In this document: positions 43,349-53,164 of the stretch, piece by piece
Position numbering within the stretch: position 1 is the first letter of the stretch
Layout: each line of letters begins with the position of its first letter
Assembly (NCBI GenBank): GCA_039029315.1
Contig: JBCCGK010000002.1
Span: 1 to 64,000, forward strand
From: JBCCCJ01 sp039029315
Lineage (GTDB): Bacteria > Bacteroidota > Bacteroidia > J057
Length of the DNA: 64,000 nucleotides
Direction of reading: 5' to 3'
Position numbers and translations under genes: made by a program
The notes under the pieces: model-generated
Seen by the model: the letters and a program-made list of their open reading frames with translations, nothing else
Databases searched by the model: none
What the model was told of the DNA's origin: nothing

Positions 43349-45538
43349 ATGAAAAAAATTGTCTCTATTGTCTCCGTTATTCTCCTCTTATGTCAAATTT
43401 GTCTTGGCCAGTTTTCAGCACGGCCAATTACCCTGGAAAGTATCTGGATATTTGGGGAGTATTATCCGGATTATCCAAGTGAGTTCCGATGGATGCAGGA
43501 TGACAAATATTATAGTGTCCTGGAAGTCGGGCAAGGCATAGGAAAATATAGTGTGGAGAATGAACGGAGGGTAGACGAAGTACTCGATTTCACCTCTCTG
43601 GATCAAAGCGTTCTTGCAGCCAAGGACATCGCTTCATATGATTTCAGTCCAAGTGAATCTTACGTTCTTCTCAAATCTGACATTGAGTCTATCTACAGAC
43701 GATCCAGCAAAGAGTATTGTTTCGTAGTCTCTGGCGATAATCAACAATTGCTTCCCATCCATCCAGGACACAAGATCACCAACGCCAGTTTTTCTCCGAA
43801 CGAAAATAATCTGGCATTCGTGTTTGAGAACAACCTATATCTCACCGACCTCCGTTCGGGCAAGGAGATCCAAATCACCTTCGATGGCAAACAAAATGAA
43901 GTGATAAATGGCCTGACAGATTGGGTTTACGAAGAAGAATTTGCCTTTGTTGATGCCTTTAGATGGTCTCCTAACGGTCGCTACCTCGCCTTCTACCGCT
44001 TCGATGAGACTCATGTAAATGAGTTCAATATTCCTATTTATGAGGACCTATACCCACAGTTGAATACCTTTAAATACCCCAAAGCTGGGGAGGACAATTC
44101 TTTTGTGAGTATTCATATCTACGACTTACAAAACCAAAAAACCACCACAGTCGATATTGGAAGCGAAACAGATCAGTACATTCCAAGAATCAAATGGACC
44201 TGGGACAATGAACTCGCCCTGATGCGAATGAATCGTCTGCAAAATCAGTTGGATGTCCTTCTCGCAGATCCAAAGACCGGGGATAGCTGGAATTTGCTTC
44301 GGGAAGTAAGTGATACCTATATCAGGGAGGCGACAGATGACAAATGGTACTTTCTGGAAAACGGAGATATGATCTGGATGTCTGAAAAAGATGGCTTCAA
44401 CCATTTGTACAGGCTTGATTCGAATAGCAGCAAATTAAAACCCATCACCTCTGGTTCGTTCGATGTGGATGAACTCGTCGGAATTGATGAATTGAATGAT
44501 CGGATATATTATCTCTCGACGGAAGATTCTCCCCTGGAACGCCATCTGTATTGCATTTCCCTCAAAGGCAAAAAGAAAAGGAAATTGACGACTGCCCCAG
44601 GCATGCATGAAATTGAAGCCAGTTCCTCCTTCAGATATTTTGTAGATCTCTACAGTACTACCACCCAACTCCCGATCACCGAGCTTAAGAACAATGAAGG
44701 GGAAACCATCAAGGTGCTGGAAAATAATCAACGCCTGTCCAAAAAGATGGATCGGCTTGATCTCGCACAACCAGAATTTTATTCATTTTCCACGCCAGAT
44801 GGAGTCGATTTGAATGGCTGGATGATCAAGCCCACTGATTTTGATGCCAACCGAAAGTATCCTGTCTTGATGTTTGTCTATGGAGGTCCTGGCGATCAAA
44901 AAGTGGTGAATTCCTGGGGACATGGGAGATCCCAGGATTATATGTGGTTTCAAATGCTGGCCCAACAAGGCTACATCGTCTCTTGTATAGACAATCGAGG
45001 AACCGGAGGTCGTGGGAGAGATTTTCGGGCGATCACCTATGGACAGTTGGGCAAATACGAAACGTATGATCAAATCGAAGCAGCAAAATATCTTCAGAAA
45101 CAATCCTATGTTGATCCAGACAGAATCGGGATTTGGGGATGGAGCTATGGAGGCTATATGACTTCCCTGTGTATGAGCAAAGGACGCGGAGTGTTCAAGG
45201 CTGGTATCGCAGTAGCTCCCGTAACCAATTGGAGATTTTATGACACCATCTATACAGAAAGGTATCTAAAAAGACCTCAGGACAACCCCAAAGGCTATGA
45301 CAACAATTCTCCCATCAATTTTGCCAAAGATCTCCAGGGGGCCTATCTCCTGATCCACGGCACGGGAGACGACAATGTTCATGTTCAGAACTCCATGGAG
45401 TGGGTCAATGCACTGATAAAAGCCAACAAGCAATTTGAGATGTTTTTCTACCCCAATCGTCGGCATGGGATCACCGGAGGAATTACCCGATTTCATTTAT
45501 ACCAAAAAATGACAGATTTTTTATTGAACAATCTATAA
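43349..45538 (+). CDS. Dipeptidyl-peptidase IV-like S9B peptidase
   Basis: 729 residues with a signal peptide (hydrophobic 4-17, ending CLGQ). The propeller carries DWVYEEEF (191-198), the double-Glu motif of DPP-IV that fixes the N-terminus of the substrate. The hydrolase domain has GWSYGG (Ser 599), GTGDDNVH (Asp near 674-675) and His 706 in RRHG. It removes X-Pro dipeptides from peptides. Probably periplasmic or surface. The next gene, a BNR-repeat protein, follows 23 bp downstream, and an S41 peptidase follows that, so this is a three-gene peptidase operon. Confidence 0.95.
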   Translation: MKKIVSIVSVILLLCQICLGQFSARPITLESIWIFGEYYPDYPSEFRWMQDDKYYSVLEVGQGIGKYSVENERRVDEVLDFTSLDQSVLAAKDIASYDFSPSESYVLLKSDIESIYRRSSKEYCFVVSGDNQQLLPIHPGHKITNASFSPNENNLAFVFENNLYLTDLRSGKEIQITFDGKQNEVINGLTDWVYEEEFAFVDAFRWSPNGRYLAFYRFDETHVNEFNIPIYEDLYPQLNTFKYPKAGEDNSFVSIHIYDLQNQKTTTVDIGSETDQYIPRIKWTWDNELALMRMNRLQNQLDVLLADPKTGDSWNLLREVSDTYIREATDDKWYFLENGDMIWMSEKDGFNHLYRLDSNSSKLKPITSGSFDVDELVGIDELNDRIYYLSTEDSPLERHLYCISLKGKKKRKLTTAPGMHEIEASSSFRYFVDLYSTTTQLPITELKNNEGETIKVLENNQRLSKKMDRLDLAQPEFYSFSTPDGVDLNGWMIKPTDFDANRKYPVLMFVYGGPGDQKVVNSWGHGRSQDYMWFQMLAQQGYIVSCIDNRGTGGRGRDFRAITYGQLGKYETYDQIEAAKYLQKQSYVDPDRIGIWGWSYGGYMTSLCMSKGRGVFKAGIAVAPVTNWRFYDTIYTERYLKRPQDNPKGYDNNSPINFAKDLQGAYLLIHGTGDDNVHVQNSMEWVNALIKANKQFEMFFYPNRRHGITGGITRFHLYQKMTDFLLNNL

Positions 45539-45561
45539 GTTTCACCTGAATCCCCTTCCCT

Positions 45562-48500
45562 ATGAAGCGTTCTTGCTCTCGAGATGTAGCAGTCCTCACA
45601 TATTTGTTATTGTCCTGTCTGTTGCCATCCAGTCTGGCTCAGGATGCCGCTCCATTTGCGGATCTCAGCTTCCGAAATCTGTGTCCAGCCAAAACCGGTG
45701 GCCGAATCGTAGACATAGCTGTTGACCCCACCAACAAAAGCATAAGATATGTGGGAGTCGCCTCTGGAAATGTCTGGAAGACTGTGAATGCAGGAACCAC
45801 TTGGGACCCAATTTTTGAGACCTATGGCTCCTTTTCTATTGGAGTGGTAGAAATAGATCACAATGACGCTCAAACCATATGGGTAGGTACGGGGGAAAAC
45901 AACAGCCAACGCTCTGCCTCTATGGGAGATGGGGTGTACAAAAGTACGGACGGAGGCAAGAGCTTCAGACATATGGGACTTTCTACCTCTGAACACATTG
46001 GTAAGATTGTGATCGACCCTCAGCATTCGAACATTGTCTATGTAGCCTCTCAGGGACCTCTCTGGAAAGATGGAGGAGAAAGAGGCTTGTACAAAAGCAT
46101 CGATGGAGGAGAAAACTGGAAGCGAATCCTGCATGTCTCCGAACAAACTGGCATCTCGGATGTTGTCCTGGACCCCAGAAACCCGAATATCCTCTATGCC
46201 ACAGCCTATCAGAGACGGAGACATGTCGGTATGCTGGTTGCAGGTGGACCTGATGGCGGTGCCTACAAATCCGTAGATGGTGGTCAAAGCTGGAAGAAGA
46301 TCAAAGGCGGATTTCCCGGAGGAGAATTAGGAAGAATTGGCTTGGCACTCTCCCCACAAAATCCAGATGTCGTTTATGCCCTGGTAGCCGGAACAGATGA
46401 AACCAAAGGCTTTTACCGTTCAGCCAACAAAGGGGAACGATGGACAAAGATGAGTGACTATATGGTGATCGATGCGCAATATTATATGGAAATTTTTCCA
46501 GATCCTCACCAGTTTGATCGACTCATGGTAGTAGATGTCCGCATTCATGTTACGGAAGATGGGGGAAAAAACTGGACCTTGCTTCCAGAGGATCGCAAGC
46601 ATGTTGATAGTCATGAAATCGTTTTTGATGAAGAAAATCCAAATTACCTCATGGTCGGATGTGATGGCGGGATCTATGAATCCTGGGACCGAGGAGATCA
46701 TTGGCGATTTACAGACAACCTTCCATTGACCCAGTTTTATCGGGTAGGTATTGGGCTGGACAAACCGTTTTATCATGTCTATGGCGGCACGCAGGACAAC
46801 AATACCCTTGGAGGTCCGAATCAGACCACTCATCGCAATGGAGTCCGAAACGGAGACTGGTACACCCTTCAGGGCGGAGATGGGTTTCAGGCACGTTCTG
46901 ATCCTTCTGACCCGAATATTGTCTACGCTCAATATCAATATGCCGGATTGGTGCGCTTCAACAAAAGAAGCGGGGAGAAGATAGATATCCAACCACAGCC
47001 GGGAGCCGGTGATCCTCCGCTCAGATGGCATTGGGATTCTCCCTTGATCATCAGTCCACACAAGAGTAGTCGATTGTACTTTGCCGCCAACAAACTCTTC
47101 AAAAGTGAAGACAGAGGTAATAGTTGGGAGGCCATAAGTGGCGATCTGACCCGAGAACAAGACCGCAATCGCATGCCTGTCATGGATCGTGTGTGGGGAA
47201 TAGATGCCATTTTCAAGAATGTATGGACATCTCCTCGAAGCACAATTGTCTCTCTAGACGAAAGCCCGATTCAGGAAGGATTGATCTATGTCGGCACGGA
47301 TGAGGGCTTGATACAAGTGAGCGCAGATGGGGGAACAAGTTGGAGAAAAACTGAACATTTTCCAGGTGTACCAGACGAGACCTATATTGCAGATATCTTT
47401 GCTTCCCGGCATGATGCCAATGTTGTATTTGCTGTTTTCAACAATCACAAAAATGGAGATTATCGTCCGCATTTTCTCCGCTCCGATAATCAAGGGAAAA
47501 GTTGGGTGTCTATCTCGGGGGATCTTTCAGAACCAGATTTCGGATGGACCATTTATCAAGATCATGAGCAGGCAGATCTGTTGTTTGCAGGCACAGAATA
47601 TGGTCTCCATTTTTCTGTAAATGGTGGAAAAAACTGGCATAAATTTTCTTCAGGAATCCCAACCATTGCGATCAGGGATCTGGAAATTCACCCGGGCGAG
47701 AATGACCTCATTGCAGCCTCATTTGGCAGGGGATTCTACATACTCGATGATTATTCCCCACTTCGACATGTTGAGATGTTGGATCAGGAAGCAGCCTTGT
47801 TTCCCATTGCAGATGCCTTGGTCTATATCCCGACCAATCCGGATGGGGGATCTTTGGGGCATGCAGTTCACACTTCTGCCAATCCTGATCCTGGGGTTAG
47901 CTTTACCATTTTCATGAAAGATGTTCCTCAAACCAGCTTGGCGACCAGAAAAGAGGCAGAACAAACACTGATTGCAGAAGGTAAGCCTGTATATTATCCT
48001 TCGTGGGAGGCATTCACAGCTGAGAAACAGGAAGAAGTTCCCATGATAGCCATCACAGCCAGAGATAACAATGGACAGATTGTTCAGCGCGGCTATCTCC
48101 CAGCCGAAAAAGGCTTGAATCGCGTGAGTTGGAACCTGAGACTGGTCGGCACCAATCCAGCAAATCCAGGGCGTTATGATTCAGGTCCATTCATCCCACC
48201 TGGAACTTATACGGCAGAGTTAGCCATGATTCACAATGGGATATGGCGTGATCTCGGCACTAAACAATCCTTTCAGGTGAGGCCGCTTTTTCCAGCATCT
48301 GAGGATACAGCCAGACAGATGGCACGGGCACAGTTTCAAAAAGAACTCCTCCTTATCCGTCGCCAACTGTACCAGGATGAACAAAGACTGGCGGTGATGA
48401 TGGATCGAACAGAAGAAGCCAAAGCCCTCATCATTACCCTGGCAGATGATGAAGAGACTCTCTATTCTCACGCCCATCGCATAGAGCAGCAACTTCAACA

Positions 48501-48762
48501 ATTAGACATCCAACTCAATGGGAATCAGCTCATTGTCAAAAAAATGGAGTTAATTTCGCCAAGTTTCCAGGCTCGTCTGGATCGCATTGCCGGAGAATTA
48601 TGGTATTCCAGAGAGGTCCCGACACAGACACATCAGCACAGTTTTGAGATTGCGATGAAGGAATTTAAGACCTGGTTAGAATCAGCAGAAAAAGTATCGG
48701 ATCAGCTGCATCAATTGCGTGCAGAGTTGCGAAAAAAAGGCATTCACGTGAGCAATAACTAA
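45562..48762 (+). CDS. Secreted sortilin/BNR-repeat beta-propeller protein
   Basis: 1066 residues with a signal peptide (about 1-26). The main part is made of repeated blocks such as GVYKSTDGGKSF, LYKSIDGGENWKRI, AYKSVDGGQSWKKI and GIYESWDRGDHW, the Asp-box (BNR) motif of sialidase- or VPS10/sortilin-type propellers. Such proteins in Bacteroidota are often named glycosyl hydrolase, but no catalytic residues can be assigned. The last 150 residues form a helical coiled region (LLIRRQLYQDEQRLAVMMDR). It lies in an operon with DPP-IV-like and S41 peptidases, suggesting work on surface peptides or proteins. Confidence 0.9.
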   Translation: MKRSCSRDVAVLTYLLLSCLLPSSLAQDAAPFADLSFRNLCPAKTGGRIVDIAVDPTNKSIRYVGVASGNVWKTVNAGTTWDPIFETYGSFSIGVVEIDHNDAQTIWVGTGENNSQRSASMGDGVYKSTDGGKSFRHMGLSTSEHIGKIVIDPQHSNIVYVASQGPLWKDGGERGLYKSIDGGENWKRILHVSEQTGISDVVLDPRNPNILYATAYQRRRHVGMLVAGGPDGGAYKSVDGGQSWKKIKGGFPGGELGRIGLALSPQNPDVVYALVAGTDETKGFYRSANKGERWTKMSDYMVIDAQYYMEIFPDPHQFDRLMVVDVRIHVTEDGGKNWTLLPEDRKHVDSHEIVFDEENPNYLMVGCDGGIYESWDRGDHWRFTDNLPLTQFYRVGIGLDKPFYHVYGGTQDNNTLGGPNQTTHRNGVRNGDWYTLQGGDGFQARSDPSDPNIVYAQYQYAGLVRFNKRSGEKIDIQPQPGAGDPPLRWHWDSPLIISPHKSSRLYFAANKLFKSEDRGNSWEAISGDLTREQDRNRMPVMDRVWGIDAIFKNVWTSPRSTIVSLDESPIQEGLIYVGTDEGLIQVSADGGTSWRKTEHFPGVPDETYIADIFASRHDANVVFAVFNNHKNGDYRPHFLRSDNQGKSWVSISGDLSEPDFGWTIYQDHEQADLLFAGTEYGLHFSVNGGKNWHKFSSGIPTIAIRDLEIHPGENDLIAASFGRGFYILDDYSPLRHVEMLDQEAALFPIADALVYIPTNPDGGSLGHAVHTSANPDPGVSFTIFMKDVPQTSLATRKEAEQTLIAEGKPVYYPSWEAFTAEKQEEVPMIAITARDNNGQIVQRGYLPAEKGLNRVSWNLRLVGTNPANPGRYDSGPFIPPGTYTAELAMIHNGIWRDLGTKQSFQVRPLFPASEDTARQMARAQFQKELLLIRRQLYQDEQRLAVMMDRTEEAKALIITLADDEETLYSHAHRIEQQLQQLDIQLNGNQLIVKKMELISPSFQARLDRIAGELWYSREVPTQTHQHSFEIAMKEFKTWLESAEKVSDQLHQLRAELRKKGIHVSNN

Positions 48763-48807
48763 AAACTTACAGAGCCAATGGACATTTGGGGTTTTCAGTG
48801 GTCTTTG

Positions 48808-50265
48808 ATGAAAAAAACCACCTCCTCTATGCCTAAGTTTATTTTTTTTATTCCATTTTTCCTGATTTCAACAACATTTTCTCAACCCAAAGATTCCGCA
48901 TTTTTCACACAAGAAGAACTCAAGGAGGATCTCGCCTTTTTGTATGAAACCTTACAACTTTCTCATTACAATCTCTTTGCAGATACCCCCAAGGAAGTGT
49001 TTGACGATGCTTATACTCAAATCAATGAAAAGCTGAGGGATTCAATGTCCACTCTGGAAATCAGCCGTCTCTTTCAACCTTTTGCCGCACTGGCTCTTCA
49101 CGGGCATTGTAACACACAACTGCCCTTTAGCCCTGATTATTTGGAATATATGGAGGCAGGGGGAAAGGTTTTTCCAATTGAAATCCGTATTGAGGACAGA
49201 AATATTTGGATCAAACATCTATATGTGGATCATGAAGGAATCTCTGAAGGGGATCAGATTTTGTCGATCAATGGTCAATCCAAAGATCAAATTCTGGACA
49301 AGATCTATGCTTATTATTCAGGAGAAAGTGAATACCTCAAAAATACCATCCTTGATTTGATTTCTTTTCCCCGATCTTACTGGTTGGTCTTTGAGCATAA
49401 TGATTCTTTTCAGTTGATCCTGCAAACATCAGATGGTAGAAAGCAGGAAATCCAAATCGCAGGAATGACAGCGAATGCTTTTGAAGAAGCATTCGCTGAA
49501 CTGGAGTATCCTTTCAATACCAGCAGGGAATTAGGCTTCTACAATGAAGTGGCTTATTTGAGGCCAGGAGAGTTTATGAATGCTAACGGCTCTGGAAATA
49601 CATCTGAAGTTAACAGTTTTGACAATGGCGAATTCTTGCAATTCATTGATTCCGCATTTTCAGAAATCCATAACCAAAAGAGTTCTTCCCTCATTCTAGA
49701 TTTGAGGGGCAATCCCGGTGGAGACAATAGTTTCAGCGATCCCATGCTAGCCTATTTTGTAGATCAACCATTCTGGTTTTGCTCTGAATTTCACATTCGG
49801 ACCAGTCCTGTTACCAAGGCATTCTGGAAGAAAAATGAAGACACAGAGTTACAGGAATTGCGAGACAACATTCTATCTCACAAAGATGGAGAAACTTTTG
49901 AGATGACATTTCAGAAGTATCAACCACGCACAGACTCCCTCAAATTTCAGGGAAAGGTTTATGTATTGATCAATCGATACAGTTACTCCAATACCACCGC
50001 TACTGCCGCCATTATCAAAGATTATGGCTTTGCCACTTTGATTGGGGAGGCTACTGCCGATGTTCCCTCCACCTTTGGTGCTACTCACCAGTTTTCTCTT
50101 CCCCACACAGGTTTGAATGTATCCTATCCTAAAGCCTGGATCATCCGACCCAATGGAGACAAATTTTCAAAAGGCGTGCAACCTGATCATTGGGTGAAGG
50201 AGGTATATGGCAATGAAACAGATGAGGTACTGGAATGGACCCTGAGGTATATTCGGGATCATTGA
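48808..50265 (+). CDS. Secreted S41-family (C-terminal processing-type) peptidase
   Basis: 485 residues from the ATG at 48808 (ATGs at 48778 and 48829 are alternatives); the latter is the start of the hydrophobic signal (FIFFIPFFLISTTFSQ). A PDZ-like segment (GDQILSINGQSKDQI) precedes the S41 core: LILDLRGNPGGDNS and VLINRYSYSNTTATAAIIKDY, with a Ser just before the helix as in the family. Last gene of the peptidase operon, 45 bp after the BNR-repeat gene. Confidence 0.88.
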   Translation: MKKTTSSMPKFIFFIPFFLISTTFSQPKDSAFFTQEELKEDLAFLYETLQLSHYNLFADTPKEVFDDAYTQINEKLRDSMSTLEISRLFQPFAALALHGHCNTQLPFSPDYLEYMEAGGKVFPIEIRIEDRNIWIKHLYVDHEGISEGDQILSINGQSKDQILDKIYAYYSGESEYLKNTILDLISFPRSYWLVFEHNDSFQLILQTSDGRKQEIQIAGMTANAFEEAFAELEYPFNTSRELGFYNEVAYLRPGEFMNANGSGNTSEVNSFDNGEFLQFIDSAFSEIHNQKSSSLILDLRGNPGGDNSFSDPMLAYFVDQPFWFCSEFHIRTSPVTKAFWKKNEDTELQELRDNILSHKDGETFEMTFQKYQPRTDSLKFQGKVYVLINRYSYSNTTATAAIIKDYGFATLIGEATADVPSTFGATHQFSLPHTGLNVSYPKAWIIRPNGDKFSKGVQPDHWVKEVYGNETDEVLEWTLRYIRDH

Positions 50266-50304
50266 CAAGAGCCAAAACGATAGCCTCTGTTCCTTTCCCT
50301 AAGA

Positions 50305-50325
50305 GAAATTAGAAAGTCTAATTTC
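50305..50325. terminator. Hairpin after the S41 gene
   Basis: GAAATTAGA (50305-50313) pairs perfectly with TCTAATTTC (50317-50325) around an AAG loop, 40 bp after the S41 stop. There is no following T run on the plus strand, so its activity as a terminator is uncertain. Confidence 0.45.
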
Positions 50326-50337
50326 CCCAAAAAAAGG

Positions 50338-50376
50338 CAAAAAAAATGGAAGAAAAACCCGAGGGTATTCTTCCAT
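50338..50376 (-). terminator. Terminator of the TonB-receptor gene
   Basis: On the minus strand ATGGAAGAA (50376-50368) pairs with TTCTTCCAT (50354-50346), with ACCC/GGGT inside, and is followed by a run of eight T residues. It lies 68 bp beyond the minus-strand gene's stop, a clear intrinsic terminator. Confidence 0.8.
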
Positions 50377-50443
50377 TCCCACACATTGATCTGAATTGTT
50401 TCGGCTTTAACAGCCTACTGCAATTTTATCTCAACCTTAGTTT

Positions 50444-52957
50444 TTACATTCCATCCATCTCATAGTCTCCCCCACCGCTCTGTCGCCCTCCTCTACGCAT
50501 CCGTTTTTTCTGGTTCAGGCGATAGGAGAAAGTGATGTATAGTTGTCTACGGGCCCGCCATTGGCCTTCCCGAAAGATGTAGAAATCGTCTATTATCTCT
50601 GGTGTTCCTGTTCCGCCAAAGGTTTCGCTGCGATACCAGGAAGTATTGAACAGATCGGACATTCTCACACTAATCGTGGCCTTCTTTTTCAGGATATCCT
50701 TGTTGATTCCCACATCTGTGTACAAGGTTGATCTACGTTTTCCCTGCGGGGTATTTTCTGGTCCACGGAAGTTGAGCATCAATTGAATGTTCACGTCTCT
50801 GGCCAGGCTGAAACGAGAGTTCAATCGACTGCTGAGACTGAAAAAGCTTGTCCGACGAGCAAATCCCAGATTCTCTCCATTGATCTGACCACGAAATACA
50901 TTCCCACTCCAGGTCATGTCCCACCACTTGACTGGGTTGACCTGTAAACTAAACTCTGCGCCAATATCATCTCTGGTTGCAACATTCTCTGGTCTGGTTC
51001 GGAATACTTTTACCCCACCAATGGTATCATCTTCCACAATATAGGTAACATCTCCAGTGGTATGTCTGTAGTAAATACTGGTACTAAAGGTCGCTTTGTC
51101 CCAATATTTTAAATAACTCATCTCTACTGAATGACTGAACTCAGGGTCAAGATTCGGATTCCCACTGCGAATACTTCTTGGATTAGAATAGGTGAAAAAT
51201 GGATTCAAGCTATGAAAACGAGGTCTTCTCAAGCGCCTGCTATAGCTCATCTGAAGGGCATTCCCGGTTTTGATTTCATAATTGAGAAAGGCACTGGGGA
51301 AAAGATTGGCATATTCCCGATCATTCAATTCATTGGTTGTTTTCAGCAGGGTAGTGATGCGGGTATATTCAGCTCGAAGTCCCAGTTGATAACTGAACTT
51401 GTTGATTTTGTCTCCCACATTGGCATAGAGTGCATGAATCTGCTCGTCATACTCAAAGTCATTGCTCACCTCCTGAATGGATTCCCACAAGCGGGTTTCA
51501 GTATTCTGTTCCTCCACCAAATAGTCATTCCCAATAAATCTCAAGCTACTTCGATATCCGCTTTCAAATCTTCCGTCCTTTCTGAATGGCTGGGTATAGT
51601 CTGCTTTAAGTGTGATCTCTCTTTCTAGTTCACCATTGTTGATCCTTTGCAACAAATCCGGCCCACCTTTTGGAGCCAGATTCCCATCAAAGGCCTGCTC
51701 GATGGCATCCATGGATTCAACCTCAGCTCCACTGGAATAAATAAAGTCTACGGTAAATTTATGTCCCTTCCGGACAAAGTTCCTTTCAAAACTCAGGTTG
51801 TAATCCAGGCTGAACTCATCTTCATCTTCTTCCGTAGTCCGCTTGTCATAAGCCACCAACTGATCCTGGGCATTTCGAGAGAAGTAATTCAGCGTTCCAT
51901 TGCTAAAGTCCAGACCTTTGCGATACATGATCGAACCAGTCAATGTGGATCGCTCTCCAACTTGATAATCTATTCCCATCCGAAGACTTCCAGACAAGCC
52001 ACCTCTAAAATATTTGGATTCCTGATCCAGAATTTCCAATTCTCCACTGGCCCAATCTTCCCGATGCTCATTCGAGATTCGAGGCACATTGCGGTAGCGA
52101 AGACCTCCTCCAACAAAGAAATTGAGCTTGTTTCGCCTGTGATTTACATTTAGGGTCAGGTTATGGCTGGTAGGGATTCCTCCTGTAGCCTCAAAACTTC
52201 CATTCCATCCTTTCCTTCGCTCTTTCTTCAACACAATGTTCAAGATCCCGGCAGTCCCCTCTGCTTCATAGCGGGAAGAAGGATTGGTGATGATCTCAAC
52301 CTTTTCGATTTGGTTGGCAGATAGCTGTTTCAAGGCGTCTGCTTGATTGATACTGGTGAATCCTGAAGGTTTGCCATTGATCAACAAGCGTACTCCATCA
52401 TCTCCCCTGACACTGACATTTCCTTCAATATCTACGGTAACTGAGGGAATATTGTCCAGCAAATCTGCCGCCGTCCCACCATTATTGGCCAAATCCTGAC
52501 CAACATTGAAGACTTTCTTATCCAGGGCAAATTCCAGGCGACTTTTTTCAGCTTGAATATTGACCTCATCCAATGTGGTTTCTTTTGGCTTTAGGAGAAT
52601 TTCCTTTACCCGAACAAAAGGATGCAATTCATCCAGAAGAATATCTGAAAGCTGAACAGATTCAAATCCAAGAAAACTTACTGTCAGAAAGTAGGTTCCA
52701 GCTGGAGCTTCCAATTCAAATATCCCTTTGGCATTCGTAACAATCCCAGTAACAACAGAAGAATCTGCTTGCCGAAACAGGCTTACAGTCGCATATTCCA
52801 ATGCCTTATTCCCTTCCGCATGTACAACTTTCCCAACTATGGGATAAGATTTGGATTTGGAGGCCTTAGTACCCGATCTTCCTCTTTGAGCAAAGGCCGA
52901 GGAAAACATAGAAGTCAAGAATAAAAGGAATAAAAAATAGACGAAAGTCTTCTTCAT
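50444..52957 (-). CDS. TonB-dependent-receptor-family outer-membrane protein
   Basis: 837 residues with a signal peptide (about 1-23, ending AFAQ). A carboxypeptidase-regulatory beta sandwich follows (VGKVVHAEGNKALEYATVSLF), then a plug (QDLANNGGTAADLLDNIPSVTVDIEGNVSVRGDDGVRLLINGKPSGF) and a long C-terminal barrel (outer-membrane-beta-barrel family). The C-terminus ends in a Gly-rich acidic tail, not Phe. Takes up or binds a ligand at the surface in TonB-dependent fashion; no SusD partner lies next to it. Single-gene unit with its own terminator. Confidence 0.92.
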   Translation of the reverse strand: MKKTFVYFLFLLFLTSMFSSAFAQRGRSGTKASKSKSYPIVGKVVHAEGNKALEYATVSLFRQADSSVVTGIVTNAKGIFELEAPAGTYFLTVSFLGFESVQLSDILLDELHPFVRVKEILLKPKETTLDEVNIQAEKSRLEFALDKKVFNVGQDLANNGGTAADLLDNIPSVTVDIEGNVSVRGDDGVRLLINGKPSGFTSINQADALKQLSANQIEKVEIITNPSSRYEAEGTAGILNIVLKKERRKGWNGSFEATGGIPTSHNLTLNVNHRRNKLNFFVGGGLRYRNVPRISNEHREDWASGELEILDQESKYFRGGLSGSLRMGIDYQVGERSTLTGSIMYRKGLDFSNGTLNYFSRNAQDQLVAYDKRTTEEDEDEFSLDYNLSFERNFVRKGHKFTVDFIYSSGAEVESMDAIEQAFDGNLAPKGGPDLLQRINNGELEREITLKADYTQPFRKDGRFESGYRSSLRFIGNDYLVEEQNTETRLWESIQEVSNDFEYDEQIHALYANVGDKINKFSYQLGLRAEYTRITTLLKTTNELNDREYANLFPSAFLNYEIKTGNALQMSYSRRLRRPRFHSLNPFFTYSNPRSIRSGNPNLDPEFSHSVEMSYLKYWDKATFSTSIYYRHTTGDVTYIVEDDTIGGVKVFRTRPENVATRDDIGAEFSLQVNPVKWWDMTWSGNVFRGQINGENLGFARRTSFFSLSSRLNSRFSLARDVNIQLMLNFRGPENTPQGKRRSTLYTDVGINKDILKKKATISVRMSDLFNTSWYRSETFGGTGTPEIIDDFYIFREGQWRARRQLYITFSYRLNQKKRMRRGGRQSGGGDYEMDGM

Positions 52958-53164
52958 GAATCAAAGAATTGAATTTGATGGCAAAGCTAATGGCGAACTT
53001 TGATCTAATTCGGTAGCAATTCTGAAGAAAATCTGAAGAAGTAAGATGAAAAGGGAAGTAGAACAGGGAATCTTGCTAAAAATGGGAAGAAGCTGAGTCA
53101 AAAACTATGTAACATGAACCTATCCCGTAGCAAATCATGCATGAGCGTTCCGACTCTGCCATCC

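Noticed and set aside
45562..48762. Glycoside hydrolase (sialidase) activity
   Set aside because: Only Asp-box repeats are visible; the Arg triad and other catalytic residues of sialidases were not found.
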